Part shown: piece by piece, positions 1 to 7,471 of the stretch | How positions within the stretch are numbered: position 1 is the first letter of the stretch | Layout: each line of letters begins with the position of its first letter | Source: a virus | IMG/VR virus record: IMGVR_UViG_3300006737_000218 | Span: 1 to 23,590 of that record | DNA: 23,590 nucleotides | Direction: 5' to 3' (one strand) | Notes under the pieces: model-generated | Database searches by the model: none | What the model saw: only the letters and a program-made list of their open reading frames with translations | Told to the model about the DNA's origin: nothing | Position numbers and translations under genes: made by a program

Positions 1-1602
1 ACACAAACTTTAACAAACAAAACTTTAACAAGTGCAGTATTAAATAGCACAATAAGTGGAACTTCAATTAAAGATGAAGATAACATGGCATCTGACAGTG
101 CTACTCACTTAGCAACACAACAATCAATAAAAGCGTACGTAGATGCAGAAGTAGCTTCAGTTCCAGTAGGAGACATTACTTCAGTTGTAGCTGGTGCAGG
201 TATGACAGGTGGCGGTACATCAGGAGATGTAACCTTAAACGTTGTTGGAGGAACAGGGATTACCGCTAACGCAGATGACATTGCAATTGATTCAACAGTT
301 GCAACTTTAACAGGCACACAAACTTTAACAAATAAATCTTTAACAGCACCAGTATTAACAGGATCGAGTTCTAGTGCAGGATCAATATTATTCAAAGAGG
401 ATACTGACAATGGTACAAATTCTGTAACTTTAAAAGGCCCAGCTGCAACAGGTGATGTTACACTTACACTTCCAGCAGCAGATGATACGTTAGTTGGTAA
501 GGCAACAACGGACACATTAACTAATAAAAGTATTGATGCAAGTCAGCTTACTGGGACAGTTGCAAATGCTAGATTAGATCAACAACTTCAAGACGTTGCA
601 GGTCTAGCCGTGACAGATGGAAATATTATTGTTGGGGATGGATCTAACTTTGTAGCAGAAAATGGAGCAACAGCTAGAACATCACTTGGATTAGGAACAG
701 CTGCTGTATTAGATACAGGTATATCAAATACAAATGTTCCTAAATTTACAACAGGTGTAGCAGATGATGATTTTTTACGTGTTGCTGGTACTGCGATTGA
801 AGGACGTTCTGCTTCTGAAGTTCTTTCAGACATTGGTGGTCAAGCTTCTTTAACTTTTGGAATAGCAAACACTAATGCAGTAAAAATAGACGATGCAGAT
901 GCTGCTGACGATGATTTTGCTCGTTTTACTGCAAACGGTTTAGAAGGTAGAAGCGCATCTGAAGTTAGATCAGACTTAGGTTTAGCCACTTCTGCAACAA
1001 CTGATACAACTAATGCAAGTAATATTGGTTCTGGTACTTTAGCTAATGCAAGGCTAGATGCACAGCTCCAAGATGTTGCAGGTTTAGCTGTAACTAACGG
1101 AGGTTTTATTGTTGGTGATGGTTCTAATTTTGTTTTAGAAACTGGTGCTACTGCAAGAACTTCGATAGGATTAGGCACTTCTTCAGATGTTGAATTTAAT
1201 GATCAACAAGTAGATTCTTTAGGAGTAGCAACTGCTGCGTCTGGAACAAGTGGTGAAATAAGAGCAACTAACGATATTACTGCTTTTTATTCTTCTGATA
1301 AATCTCTTAAAGAAAATATAAAAAATATTGAAAACCCTTTAGAAAAAGTTAGCCAAATAAATGGTGTAACTTTTGATTGGACTGATGATTATATTAAAGA
1401 ACACGGTGGTGAAGACAAATATTTCGTTAGAAAAAATGACGTTGGTGTTATTGCACAAGAAATAGAAAAAGTTTTACCGCAAGTAGTTGCAACAAGAGAG
1501 AACGGTATAAAAGCTGTTAAGTATGATAGAATTGTTGCTTTATTAATTGAATCTGTAAAAGAACTTAAAAAAGAAATAGAAGAACTAAAATCAGGAGCCT
1601 AA
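1..1602 (+). CDS. Tail fibre with C-terminal S74 self-cleaving chaperone (5' end outside window)
   Basis: The frame is open from the first base: codons before the Met at 85 read TQTLTNKTLTSAVLNS, a repeat found again near nt 304, so the true start lies upstream and 85 is not the N-terminus. The visible 533 residues are low-complexity Thr/Ala/Gly-rich fibre shaft with internal duplications (535-699 with 1012-1179; 700-840 with 841-983, sharing the EGRSASEV motif). The last ~100 residues are a Peptidase_S74 / endosialidase-type intramolecular chaperone. The SSDKSLKENI motif puts a Ser (nt 1294-1296) five residues before a Lys (nt 1309-1311), the spacing of the known Ser-Lys cleavage dyad, followed by VGVIAQEIEKVLP, VKYDRIVALLIE and a C-terminal coiled coil. 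In this family the domain trimerises the fibre and then releases itself, here as about 102 residues. The likely role is host recognition at the tail tip. Confidence 0.9.
   Translation, partial: TQTLTNKTLTSAVLNSTISGTSIKDEDNMASDSATHLATQQSIKAYVDAEVASVPVGDITSVVAGAGMTGGGTSGDVTLNVVGGTGITANADDIAIDSTVATLTGTQTLTNKSLTAPVLTGSSSSAGSILFKEDTDNGTNSVTLKGPAATGDVTLTLPAADDTLVGKATTDTLTNKSIDASQLTGTVANARLDQQLQDVAGLAVTDGNIIVGDGSNFVAENGATARTSLGLGTAAVLDTGISNTNVPKFTTGVADDDFLRVAGTAIEGRSASEVLSDIGGQASLTFGIANTNAVKIDDADAADDDFARFTANGLEGRSASEVRSDLGLATSATTDTTNASNIGSGTLANARLDAQLQDVAGLAVTNGGFIVGDGSNFVLETGATARTSIGLGTSSDVEFNDQQVDSLGVATAASGTSGEIRATNDITAFYSSDKSLKENIKNIENPLEKVSQINGVTFDWTDDYIKEHGGEDKYFVRKNDVGVIAQEIEKVLPQVVATRENGIKAVKYDRIVALLIESVKELKKEIEELKSGA
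535..1179 (+). repeat. Diverged internal duplication within fibre shaft
   Basis: Nt 535-699 and 1012-1179 encode the same module (ANARLD.QLQDVAGLAVT, then IVGDGSNFV, then GATARTS.GLGT). The stretch between them holds two copies of about 140 nt (700-840 and 841-983) sharing DDDF and EGRSASEV. The match is clear in protein and partial in DNA, so this is an old duplication typical of fibre shafts. A third copy of the first module is in the next S74 protein (nt 2938-3054). Confidence 0.75.
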
Positions 1603-1605
1603 CCA

Positions 1606-2454
1606 ATGGCTTTTGCTACTAGTCCATTTTCTACAACAGCCTTTTCGCAAGAGTCTTCTAGTATTTTTGTAGATGTTACAGGAATTTCATCTTCAACAGC
1701 AATTAACAATGTAGGTATTTCGGGTACAATAGGAGTAGACGCTGTTGTCACTGGCATACCTTTATCTATAACAAATAGTTTTGCTTTTACTGATACACTC
1801 TCAGCTTTTGGAGAAAGTCCTTTCGCTTCAGAAAGTTTATCGACAATTTCTCCTGTAAATATTGTAGTATCTGCAAATGCTGATGTTTCGGTTTCAGGAA
1901 TTTCTTTAGCGTCTGCTGTAGGAGAAGAAGTACCAGAAGGTGATGCAACTCAAGTAGTAAGTGGAATAGCATTATCTTCTAATGTTGGTTCAGTAAATGC
2001 TTTTTCTTTAATAGAAGTTGCAGTAACAGGAATTTCTTTAGCGTCTGCTATAGGAAATGAAACTGCGCGAGCAAATGCAGATGTTCCAGTTACAGGAATT
2101 TCTTTAACGTCTGCTTTAGGTAATGAAGACACTGATGCAGATGCAGATGTGAGTGTAACAGGAATTTCTTTAACGTCTGCTATAGGAAATGAAAGTATAA
2201 CTGGAGATGCAAATATTTCATTATCAGGTATTCAACTTTCAACTGCTGTTGGAAGTGTCAATCATAATTCAACATACACTGTAACAGGATCACAATTAAC
2301 AACTGCGGTTGGTGAAGTTTTAACAGATGATGCAAGTGCTGAAACTACTGGAGTTTCTGCTTCTATGTCTATTGGACAAGTGATTGTTTCAGGTTGGTCT
2401 GAAGTAGATCCAGGTGTTTCTAATGTTTGGACGGAGGTTGATTTAGCTGCATAG
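1606..2454 (+). CDS. Repeat-rich virion/tail-fibre-associated protein (22-residue repeats)
   Basis: A 282-residue protein of unknown function, likely structural. AGGAG lies 9 nt before the ATG, which is 3 nt after the upstream stop. From about residue 93 it is built of near-regular 22-residue units with the core VTGI(S/Q)L(T/A)SA(I/V)GNE: cores near residues 94, 117, 138, 160, 182 and 204, and two degenerate ones near 226 and 247. The C-terminus changes to a Trp-containing tail, GWSEVDPG...VWTEVDLAA, which looks like an anchoring or capping motif. There is no signal peptide or membrane segment. Short beta-strand repeats between two fibre genes suggest an extended or beta-stacked fibre component. 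This is inference; no enzymatic motif is visible. Confidence 0.75.
   Translation: MAFATSPFSTTAFSQESSSIFVDVTGISSSTAINNVGISGTIGVDAVVTGIPLSITNSFAFTDTLSAFGESPFASESLSTISPVNIVVSANADVSVSGISLASAVGEEVPEGDATQVVSGIALSSNVGSVNAFSLIEVAVTGISLASAIGNETARANADVPVTGISLTSALGNEDTDADADVSVTGISLTSAIGNESITGDANISLSGIQLSTAVGSVNHNSTYTVTGSQLTTAVGEVLTDDASAETTGVSASMSIGQVIVSGWSEVDPGVSNVWTEVDLAA
1881..2276 (+). repeat. Six tandem 66-bp coding repeats
   Basis: The core encoding GISL recurs with an exact 66-nt period, starting at 1897, 1963, 2029, 2095, 2161 and 2227. Copies at 2029, 2095 and 2161 are almost identical in DNA across the core (aggaatttctttaacgtctg and close variants), so they look recently duplicated or homogenised. 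The others have diverged. The units keep frame at 22 codons each; two further degenerate units follow with 60- and 63-nt spacing. Confidence 0.85.
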
Positions 2455-2473
2455 TAAGGATATAATATAAAAT

Positions 2474-3463
2474 ATGACATCAAGTTACTCAACAGATTTA
2501 AAACTAGAATTAATGGTTACAGGGGCTAACTCTGGAACCTGGGGAGATAAAACCAACACAAATTTAAATTTAGTTCAACAAGCAATTGCAGGATATCAAG
2601 AGGTATCAATAGCTGGGGGTGCTCAAACAACTAATTTATTGATGAGTGATGGAGCATTATCAAACGCTAGAAATGCAGTAATAAAATTTATAGGAACAAT
2701 TACAGGAGATCAAATTGTAACGATTCCTAATGGTATTGAAAAAGTATATACTTTAGTAAACGGAACATCAGGTGCAAATACAGTTCAATTCAAAACAGTA
2801 AGTGGAACTGGTTTTACTTTTAGTGCTACAGAAAAAAATGCTGTAATTGTTTATGCAGACGGAACAAATGTTGTAGAAATAACAAATCAGCTTGCTGGTT
2901 TAGTGGTTGGTACAGATGTTCAAGCATATGATGCTGGACTTGCTGCAATTGCAGGATTAGCAACTTCTGATGGTAATTTTATTGTTGGGAATGGTTCTAC
3001 ATTTACTGCAGAGTCAGGAGCAACCGCAAGAACTTCGTTATCTTTAGGCACATCTAACGATGTCCAGTTTGATTCTTTTGGAGTAGGAACAGCTGCTTCA
3101 GGTACTACGGGAGAAATAAGAGCTACTAATGATGTGACTGCTTTCTTTTCTTCAGATGTTGCACTCAAAGAAAATATTGTTAATATTCCTGAACCATTAG
3201 AATCTATAAAAAAATTAAATGGTGTGCTGTTTGATTGGAAAAAAGATTATATAGATAAAAGAGGCGGTGAAGATGGTTATTTTGTTAGAAAAAAAGATGT
3301 TGGAGTTATTGCACAAGAGGTAGAAAAAGTTTTACCAGAGGCAGTGGCTCAAAGGTCTGATGGTGTGAAAGCTGTAAAATATGATAGACTAACATGTTTA
3401 TTAATTGAAGCAGTAAAAACACTAAATGATAAAATAGAAAATTTAAGTAAGGAGAAAAAATAA
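2474..3463 (+). CDS. Second tail fibre with S74 chaperone domain
   Basis: 329 residues. The N-terminus (SSYSTDLKLEL, then TGANSGTWGDKTNTNL) looks like a module that attaches a fibre to the virion. Residues about 155-194 repeat the shaft module of the preceding fibre (DGNFIVGNGS, GATARTSLSLGTS). From residue 203 (GVGTAASGTTGEIRATND) through the S74 domain the two proteins are clear paralogues. The dyad is Ser227/Lys232 in SSDVALKENI; cleavage before Ser227 would release about 103 residues. VGVIAQEVEKVLP and AVKYDRL are conserved, and the C-terminus is a coiled coil. AAGGA lies about 14 nt before the ATG, an unusually long spacing, while TATAAT lies only 7 nt before it. It overlaps the next gene by one base. 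Role: trimeric fibre or short accessory fibre. Confidence 0.88.
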   Translation: MTSSYSTDLKLELMVTGANSGTWGDKTNTNLNLVQQAIAGYQEVSIAGGAQTTNLLMSDGALSNARNAVIKFIGTITGDQIVTIPNGIEKVYTLVNGTSGANTVQFKTVSGTGFTFSATEKNAVIVYADGTNVVEITNQLAGLVVGTDVQAYDAGLAAIAGLATSDGNFIVGNGSTFTAESGATARTSLSLGTSNDVQFDSFGVGTAASGTTGEIRATNDVTAFFSSDVALKENIVNIPEPLESIKKLNGVLFDWKKDYIDKRGGEDGYFVRKKDVGVIAQEVEKVLPEAVAQRSDGVKAVKYDRLTCLLIEAVKTLNDKIENLSKEKK

Positions 3464-4410
3464 TGTCTGTTCCTAGTACAAACGTTGGTCTAAGTGATAT
3501 ACAAACTGAATTTGGTGGGTCAAATCCAATTGCATTATCAGAGTATTATTCTGGAGGCCCTTTAGTTCCTTCAGGAGCTCCAGCTCCAAACGGCCCTATT
3601 CCTTCCTCTGGACAAATTGCGATTGGTCAATTTAGAGCGGCAACAGCTGCATCATTTATTTCTGCAAGTGGCGGAACAGTGACCACTTCTGGAGATTATA
3701 AAATTCATGTGTTTACAGGTAATGGAACTTTTACTGTGAGTAGTGTTGGTAATCCTGCAGGATCAGATTCTGTAACTGCTGTCGTTGTAGCGGGAGCGGG
3801 AGGCGGCGGCTCTTTCTACGGAGGAGGAGGCGGCGGAGGCGGCATGGTTCTCGATAGTGATGGCTATACTGTTTCAGCAAGTCCAGGAAGTTATCCGATT
3901 GTAATCGGAGGCGGTGGAAACGGTCCGAATGCTGACCCAACACCTGGAACTCCAGGATCTAATTCAACTGGTCTAGGCTATACAGGTTTAGGCGGTGGAC
4001 ACGGAGGCGGAGGAGGCCCTTCTTCTTCAGGAGCTGAATCTGGCGGATGCGGAGGAGGCGGAGGAGGTGCGAGACCTGGTAATACATCAGCAACTCAACC
4101 TTCACAATCAAGCCCAGGAGCATCAAATTTTGGTAATGGCGGTGGCCCAGGTAATAATGGATCAGGCGGTGGCGGAACAAATTCTGCAGGTTCAAGTGGC
4201 CCAGGAGGAGCTGGCGGAAATGCTAAAGATGTAAATCCTAATATAGGCCCTGCTCCAAATTCAGGAACTTATGGAGCTGGCGGTAGAGGTCAAAGTGGAG
4301 GTACAATTGGTGGAGCAAACACGGGCGACGGAGGAAATGGAGATAATTTTGGAGGCGGACGAGGAGCAGGAGGATCTGGTATCGTTGTTATAAAATATAA
4401 ATTTCAATAG
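3463..4410 (+). CDS. Glycine-rich tail adhesin-like protein
   Basis: 315 residues; the ATG shares one base with the upstream TAA and is preceded by AAGGAG at about 8 nt. The N-terminal 60 residues (NVGLSDIQTEFGGSNP, ALSEYYSGG) look like a virion-attachment module, followed by a proline-rich linker (residues about 32-50). Residues about 65-105 form a beta-type domain (GDYKIHVFTGNGTFTV). From about 107 the protein is dominated by GG/GGG blocks and ends GGSGIVVIKYKFQ, the usual closing strand of the phage glycine-rich domain. Family knowledge: in adhesins such as Salmonella phage S16 gp38, glycine-rich strands pack as polyglycine-II helices and carry the receptor-binding loops. Here receptor binding at the fibre tip is inferred. 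The local GC rise is explained by Gly and Pro codons, not necessarily by transfer. Confidence 0.8.
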   Translation: MSVPSTNVGLSDIQTEFGGSNPIALSEYYSGGPLVPSGAPAPNGPIPSSGQIAIGQFRAATAASFISASGGTVTTSGDYKIHVFTGNGTFTVSSVGNPAGSDSVTAVVVAGAGGGGSFYGGGGGGGGMVLDSDGYTVSASPGSYPIVIGGGGNGPNADPTPGTPGSNSTGLGYTGLGGGHGGGGGPSSSGAESGGCGGGGGGARPGNTSATQPSQSSPGASNFGNGGGPGNNGSGGGGTNSAGSSGPGGAGGNAKDVNPNIGPAPNSGTYGAGGRGQSGGTIGGANTGDGGNGDNFGGGRGAGGSGIVVIKYKFQ

Positions 4411-4418
4411 GTAAAAAT

Positions 4419-4850
4419 ATGGCACATTTTGCAAAAATAAATGAAAATAATGAAGTACTAACAGTAAATGTAGTTGATAACGAACACATTACAGATGAAG
4501 CTTCAGGACAAGCATATTTAGAAACACATAGCAATTGGCCTGCACATATGTGGATTCAAACGTCTTACAATACACAAGCTAATCAACACAGTTTAGGAGG
4601 CACTCCCTTTAGAGGAAACTTTGCAGGTATAGGTTTTACATGGGACGAGGTAAATCAAATTTTTTGGCCTCCACAACCACATCCGTCTTGGGTAAAACAT
4701 ATTGAATCAGCTACATGGAAATCACCAGCTGGTGATCCTCCTTCTTTGACTGAGGAACAATCTGCACAAAATAGTGCTGAAACTCACGCATGGATATATG
4801 TTTGGAATGAGGGTACGCAAGCTTGGGATCTTACTAATTTTCTTGCATAA
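4419..4850 (+). CDS. Conserved small phage protein next to fibre genes
   Basis: 143 residues, starting MAHFAKINENNEVL, with many Trp, His and Pro residues (FRGNFAGIGFTWDE, WPPQPHPSW, AWIYVWNEGTQAWD). The pattern resembles small proteins common beside tail-fibre genes in marine phages, but I know no assigned function. There is no signal peptide or membrane helix. The aromatic-rich, repeated Trp strands suggest a compact beta protein, possibly a fibre accessory or binding protein. A weak AGG precedes the ATG by 9 nt, and the gene starts 8 nt after the adhesin stop, so it is probably co-transcribed with it. Confidence 0.7.
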   Translation: MAHFAKINENNEVLTVNVVDNEHITDEASGQAYLETHSNWPAHMWIQTSYNTQANQHSLGGTPFRGNFAGIGFTWDEVNQIFWPPQPHPSWVKHIESATWKSPAGDPPSLTEEQSAQNSAETHAWIYVWNEGTQAWDLTNFLA

Positions 4851-4880
4851 ATAGATACCATAAATTAAAGTATTGGTGGC

Positions 4881-5381
4881 ATGAATAAAAAAATACTATC
4901 TGAACAAGCATTATATTATGGCGAAGTATCAATGCCAAAAGATTTTGAGATAGATAGTAATGAATTAAGAGCAAATATTTTAGAGTGTTCAATTAATAAC
5001 ACTAAACATAAATTTTCAAAAAACTGGGATAAATTAAATAATTACATAGCAGAAAACATGTATCTAAAATATAAACTTAAATTAAGACAAAAACGTTCTT
5101 GGGGTAATGTTTATAATGCAAAAAGTAATACTCCTCCTTTATTGGAGGTTGATCTTATGAATCCAAATGATTCATGTGATTTTGTATTATTATATGGTGT
5201 GAATCTTCAAGATTGTTTGGTTAAAATATACTACGATGATAATAGAGTTAAAGGACAAAGTTGGGATATAGAACTATTAAACAATATGTTTATTATGTTT
5301 CCATCAACTAATACGTACCACATAACAAATAATTCTGAAGAAATAAATTATGTGCAAACAATAACTTATGAAAGTTTATAA
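4881..5381 (+). CDS. Degenerate 2OG-Fe(II) oxygenase-like protein
   Basis: 166 residues; first gene of a coupled cassette. The layout resembles the phage 2OG-Fe(II) oxygenase family (2OG-FeII_Oxy_5 type): RSWGNVYNA (residues 72-80) leads into the first metal-site strand, and FIMFPSTNTYHITNN (137-151) corresponds to the conserved FPS...H...N segment with His147. Where active relatives have H-x-H or H-x-D, this protein has L-E-V-D (Glu89, Asp91), and no Arg follows His147. It may bind metal poorly or be a non-catalytic partner of the oxygenases downstream. It overlaps the next gene by 14 nt. The SD is poor. The fold assignment is by motif spacing only, so moderately sure of kinship and unsure of activity. 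Confidence 0.6.
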   Translation: MNKKILSEQALYYGEVSMPKDFEIDSNELRANILECSINNTKHKFSKNWDKLNNYIAENMYLKYKLKLRQKRSWGNVYNAKSNTPPLLEVDLMNPNDSCDFVLLYGVNLQDCLVKIYYDDNRVKGQSWDIELLNNMFIMFPSTNTYHITNNSEEINYVQTITYESL

Positions 5382-5844
5382 TAACTTTTTATCTAAAAAA
5401 GAATTTACAAAACTTAAAGATTTTTTGATGGGAATTTACATGCCCTGGTATTTCAACAATGGTGTGGTAGATACAGATGATAATTATTTTCAATTTACAT
5501 TTATATTTTTTAAGGACGGTCAAATAAATTGTGATAAAAATTATTTTGATATGGTAGAACCTATTCTCAAAAAATTAAAATTTAAAAAACTCAATAAAAT
5601 CAAAGCAAATTTGTTGACTAAAGATATTAAAACCACGGAACACGGCATGCATGTAGATCAGTCAGAAGGAAAAACAGGAATATTTTATGTGAACACTTGT
5701 AATGGATACACTAAATTCGAAAATAACAAAATTGTTAAAAGTAAAGAAAATACTTATGTTGAATTTAACTCTTCAATAAAACACACAGGATCTTCTTGCA
5801 CAGATAAAAAAAGAAGAGTTGTGATTAATTTTAATTACGCATGA
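5368..5844 (+). CDS. 2OG-Fe(II) oxygenase (prolyl-hydroxylase-like)
   Basis: 158 residues, double-stranded beta-helix oxygenase. The iron ligands can be placed as His95-x-Asp97 (HGMHVDQ) and His139 (SSIKHTGS). RR at 149-150 in KKRRVVINFNY supplies the arginine expected to bind the C5 carboxylate of 2-oxoglutarate. The family couples 2OG decarboxylation to hydroxylation of a protein, nucleic acid or small molecule using O2 and Fe(II); the substrate here is unknown. It starts inside the preceding gene (14-nt overlap) without its own SD and ends with an ATGA overlap into the next gene, so translation is probably coupled along the cassette. It is short for the family, close to the minimal core. 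Confidence 0.82.
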   Translation: MKVYNNFLSKKEFTKLKDFLMGIYMPWYFNNGVVDTDDNYFQFTFIFFKDGQINCDKNYFDMVEPILKKLKFKKLNKIKANLLTKDIKTTEHGMHVDQSEGKTGIFYVNTCNGYTKFENNKIVKSKENTYVEFNSSIKHTGSSCTDKKRRVVINFNYA

Positions 5845-6467
5845 ATCTTTATAACTATTATTGGTACTTTAAATCTGCAATACCTCCTAAAGTATGCGAT
5901 GATATTATTAAATATGGATTATCTCATTCAGAAAGTATGGGTATTACAGGTGGTTATGATGAAAAAAAATTAACTAAAGATCAGATTAAAGATATTAAAA
6001 AAAAGAGAAATTCTGATTTAGTATGGCTAAACGATGCTTGGATATATAGAGAATTACATCCTTATATCTATGCTGCAAATAGTATGGCTGGTTGGAATTT
6101 TGATTGGAACAGATCAGAATCAATTCAATTTACAAAATATAAATTAAATCAATACTATGATTGGCATTGTGATAGTTGGGACCGACCCTATCAAAAAGAA
6201 AAAGGACATCCTGATAATGGAAAAATAAGAAAACTTTCTATGACGTGTCAATTGACAGATGGATCTGAATATGAAGGTGGAGAACTAGAATTTGATTTTA
6301 GAAATAATGATCCTGATAAAAAAAATAATTTTCACAAATGCACAGAAATATTATCCAAAGGTTCAATTGTTGTTTTTCCTTCATTTGTGTGGCATAGAGT
6401 TAAACCTGTAACTAAAGGTATAAGGTATTCTTTAGTAATGTGGAATTTAGGATATCCTTTCAAATGA
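5841..6467 (+). CDS. 2OG-Fe(II) oxygenase, PKHD-type hydroxylase
   Basis: 208 residues with the most canonical site of the cassette: FTKYKLNQYYDWHCDSW gives His109-x-Asp111; the core continues LSMTCQLTD and EYEGGELEF; FPSFVWHRVKPV supplies His185; and GIRYSLVMWNLG supplies Arg195 for 2OG. This matches the PKHD hydroxylases (PiuC-like and many phage proteins, 2OG-FeII_Oxy_3 type). The product is a soluble hydroxylase of unknown substrate; proline, lysine or aspartate side chains of virion proteins are possible. The ATG overlaps the previous stop as ATGA. The last codons overlap the next start, again ATGA. Confidence 0.9.
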   Translation: MNLYNYYWYFKSAIPPKVCDDIIKYGLSHSESMGITGGYDEKKLTKDQIKDIKKKRNSDLVWLNDAWIYRELHPYIYAANSMAGWNFDWNRSESIQFTKYKLNQYYDWHCDSWDRPYQKEKGHPDNGKIRKLSMTCQLTDGSEYEGGELEFDFRNNDPDKKNNFHKCTEILSKGSIVVFPSFVWHRVKPVTKGIRYSLVMWNLGYPFK

Positions 6468-7096
6468 TAAAAGTGTTTAAAAAGAAAAAGTATACAGTAA
6501 TACGTAAAGCAATATCAAAAGAGTTAGCTGCATTTATTGCTAATTATTTTAGTATGCAAAAACAAGTTTATGATACTTGTATGAATAGAAGATACTTCTC
6601 ACCCTATGAAAATATTATAGGTCACTATGAAAATAAAAACCAACAGATACCTGACACATACTGCCAGTATAGCAATATAGCTATGGAAACTTTGTTGCTA
6701 AAATGTCAACCAAAAATGGAAGAAGTAACAGGATTAAAATTATATCCTGCGTATACTTATGCTAGAATATATAAAAAAGGTGATGAGCTTAAAAGACACA
6801 AAGATAGATTTAGTTGTGAAATTTCAACTACGATGAATTTAGGAGGAGACAATTGGCCTATTTTTTTAGAACCATCTGGTAAACAAGGTTTAAAAGGTGA
6901 AAAGATAGATTTAGAACAAGGAGATATGTTGGTTTATTCTGGATGTGAACTAGAACATTGGAGAGAAAAATTTAAAGGTAAAGAATGTATACAAGTATTT
7001 TTACATTATAATAATTCTAAAACACCAGGAGCAAAAGAAAATATGTTTGATAAGCGTCCTCATTTAGGATTACCTTCATGGTTCAAAAGAACATGA
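6464..7096 (+). CDS. 2OG-Fe(II) oxygenase
   Basis: 210 residues from the ATG at 6464, chosen because it forms ATGA with the preceding stop like its neighbours; a GTG at 6440 would add eight residues but has no better SD. Iron ligands: RHKDRFSCEIS gives His112-x-Asp114, and CELEHWREKF gives His165; the 2OG-binding basic residue is probably Lys171 or Lys173 before QVFLHY. The strand GDMLVYSG and the segment PIFLEPSGK are typical of the family. The C-terminal 30 residues (RPHLGLPSWF) are an added tail. It differs enough from the two upstream oxygenases that the cassette is not a simple recent triplication. Substrate unknown. Confidence 0.85.
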   Translation: MIKVFKKKKYTVIRKAISKELAAFIANYFSMQKQVYDTCMNRRYFSPYENIIGHYENKNQQIPDTYCQYSNIAMETLLLKCQPKMEEVTGLKLYPAYTYARIYKKGDELKRHKDRFSCEISTTMNLGGDNWPIFLEPSGKQGLKGEKIDLEQGDMLVYSGCELEHWREKFKGKECIQVFLHYNNSKTPGAKENMFDKRPHLGLPSWFKRT

Positions 7097-7434
7097 CAAT
7101 TTTAAAAAGATTTGCAAAACAATGTTTAGAGGATATCACTTATCCTAAAACTCAAAAAACATGGCATGTGCAAGGGAGACTTAAAAATAAATCTAATCAA
7201 ATATTTAAATTTGATGTTAGAGGCATGTCCAAAGCTGAAGGTAAAAAATTAGAGAAAACTGGGGATACTAAATCAAATGCAGACAAGATGGTATTCGAAA
7301 CAGATACTCATTGGATAATATTAGATACAAATGAAATACATGAATATATAGAAAAATATAATATTAGAGATATATTATTAGACGATTTATTAGCTAAATC
7401 AGAATGGAATATAATAATATCTAAAACGGGTTGA
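7093..7434 (+). CDS. Unknown protein, last gene of oxygenase cassette
   Basis: 113 residues from the ATG at 7093, which makes an ATGA overlap with the previous stop; an in-frame ATG at 7078 is possible. I do not recognise the family. The N-terminal half is basic (KRFAKQC, KTWHVQGRLKNK), and the C-terminal half has WIILDTNEIHEYI and a leucine-rich helix (ILLDDLLAKSEW). There is no membrane segment and no metal-binding motif of the 2OG type. Coupling to three oxygenases makes it a candidate accessory or substrate-presenting protein, but that rests on position only. Confidence 0.65.
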   Translation: MTILKRFAKQCLEDITYPKTQKTWHVQGRLKNKSNQIFKFDVRGMSKAEGKKLEKTGDTKSNADKMVFETDTHWIILDTNEIHEYIEKYNIRDILLDDLLAKSEWNIIISKTG

Positions 7435-7471
7435 TCTTTATTGAATTAGAATATTGATGTATAATATTGTT

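Noticed and set aside
105-1178. Three open frames on the minus strand under the first fibre (105-515, 588-833, 840-1178)
   Set aside because: They mirror the Thr/Ala/Ser-rich codons of the fibre, have no SD or family pattern, and give low-complexity products.
1881-2276. Regular spaced repeats as a possible CRISPR array
   Set aside because: They are continuous in-frame coding repeats of 66 nt inside a protein gene, with no conserved-repeat and variable-spacer pattern.
3731-4234. Open frames on both strands within the glycine-rich adhesin, including a plus-strand one at 3995-4234
   Set aside because: Repeated glycine codons keep other frames open. The products are biased (Leu/Glu/Gln or Leu/Arg/His) and lack starts with an SD, while the adhesin frame has coupling, SD and a conserved closing strand.
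4846-4853. CATAAATA here, at 10419 and at 13336, resembling T4-type late promoters (NATAAATA)
   Set aside because: The motif also occurs well inside genes (for example TATAAATA at 17773 and 20448), as expected in AT-rich DNA, and no T4-type late sigma factor is visible. Not specific enough.
5368-7096. The three active oxygenases as fragments of one frameshifted gene
   Set aside because: Each has its own complete set of iron ligands and its own coupled start and stop, so they are separate genes.
7454-7471. TTG 7454 or ATG 7457 as the start of the large tail protein
   Set aside because: They add MMYNIV-type residues before the family-like MALIKIPFRPGF start and have no SD. Cannot be excluded, but the ATG at 7472 fits better.
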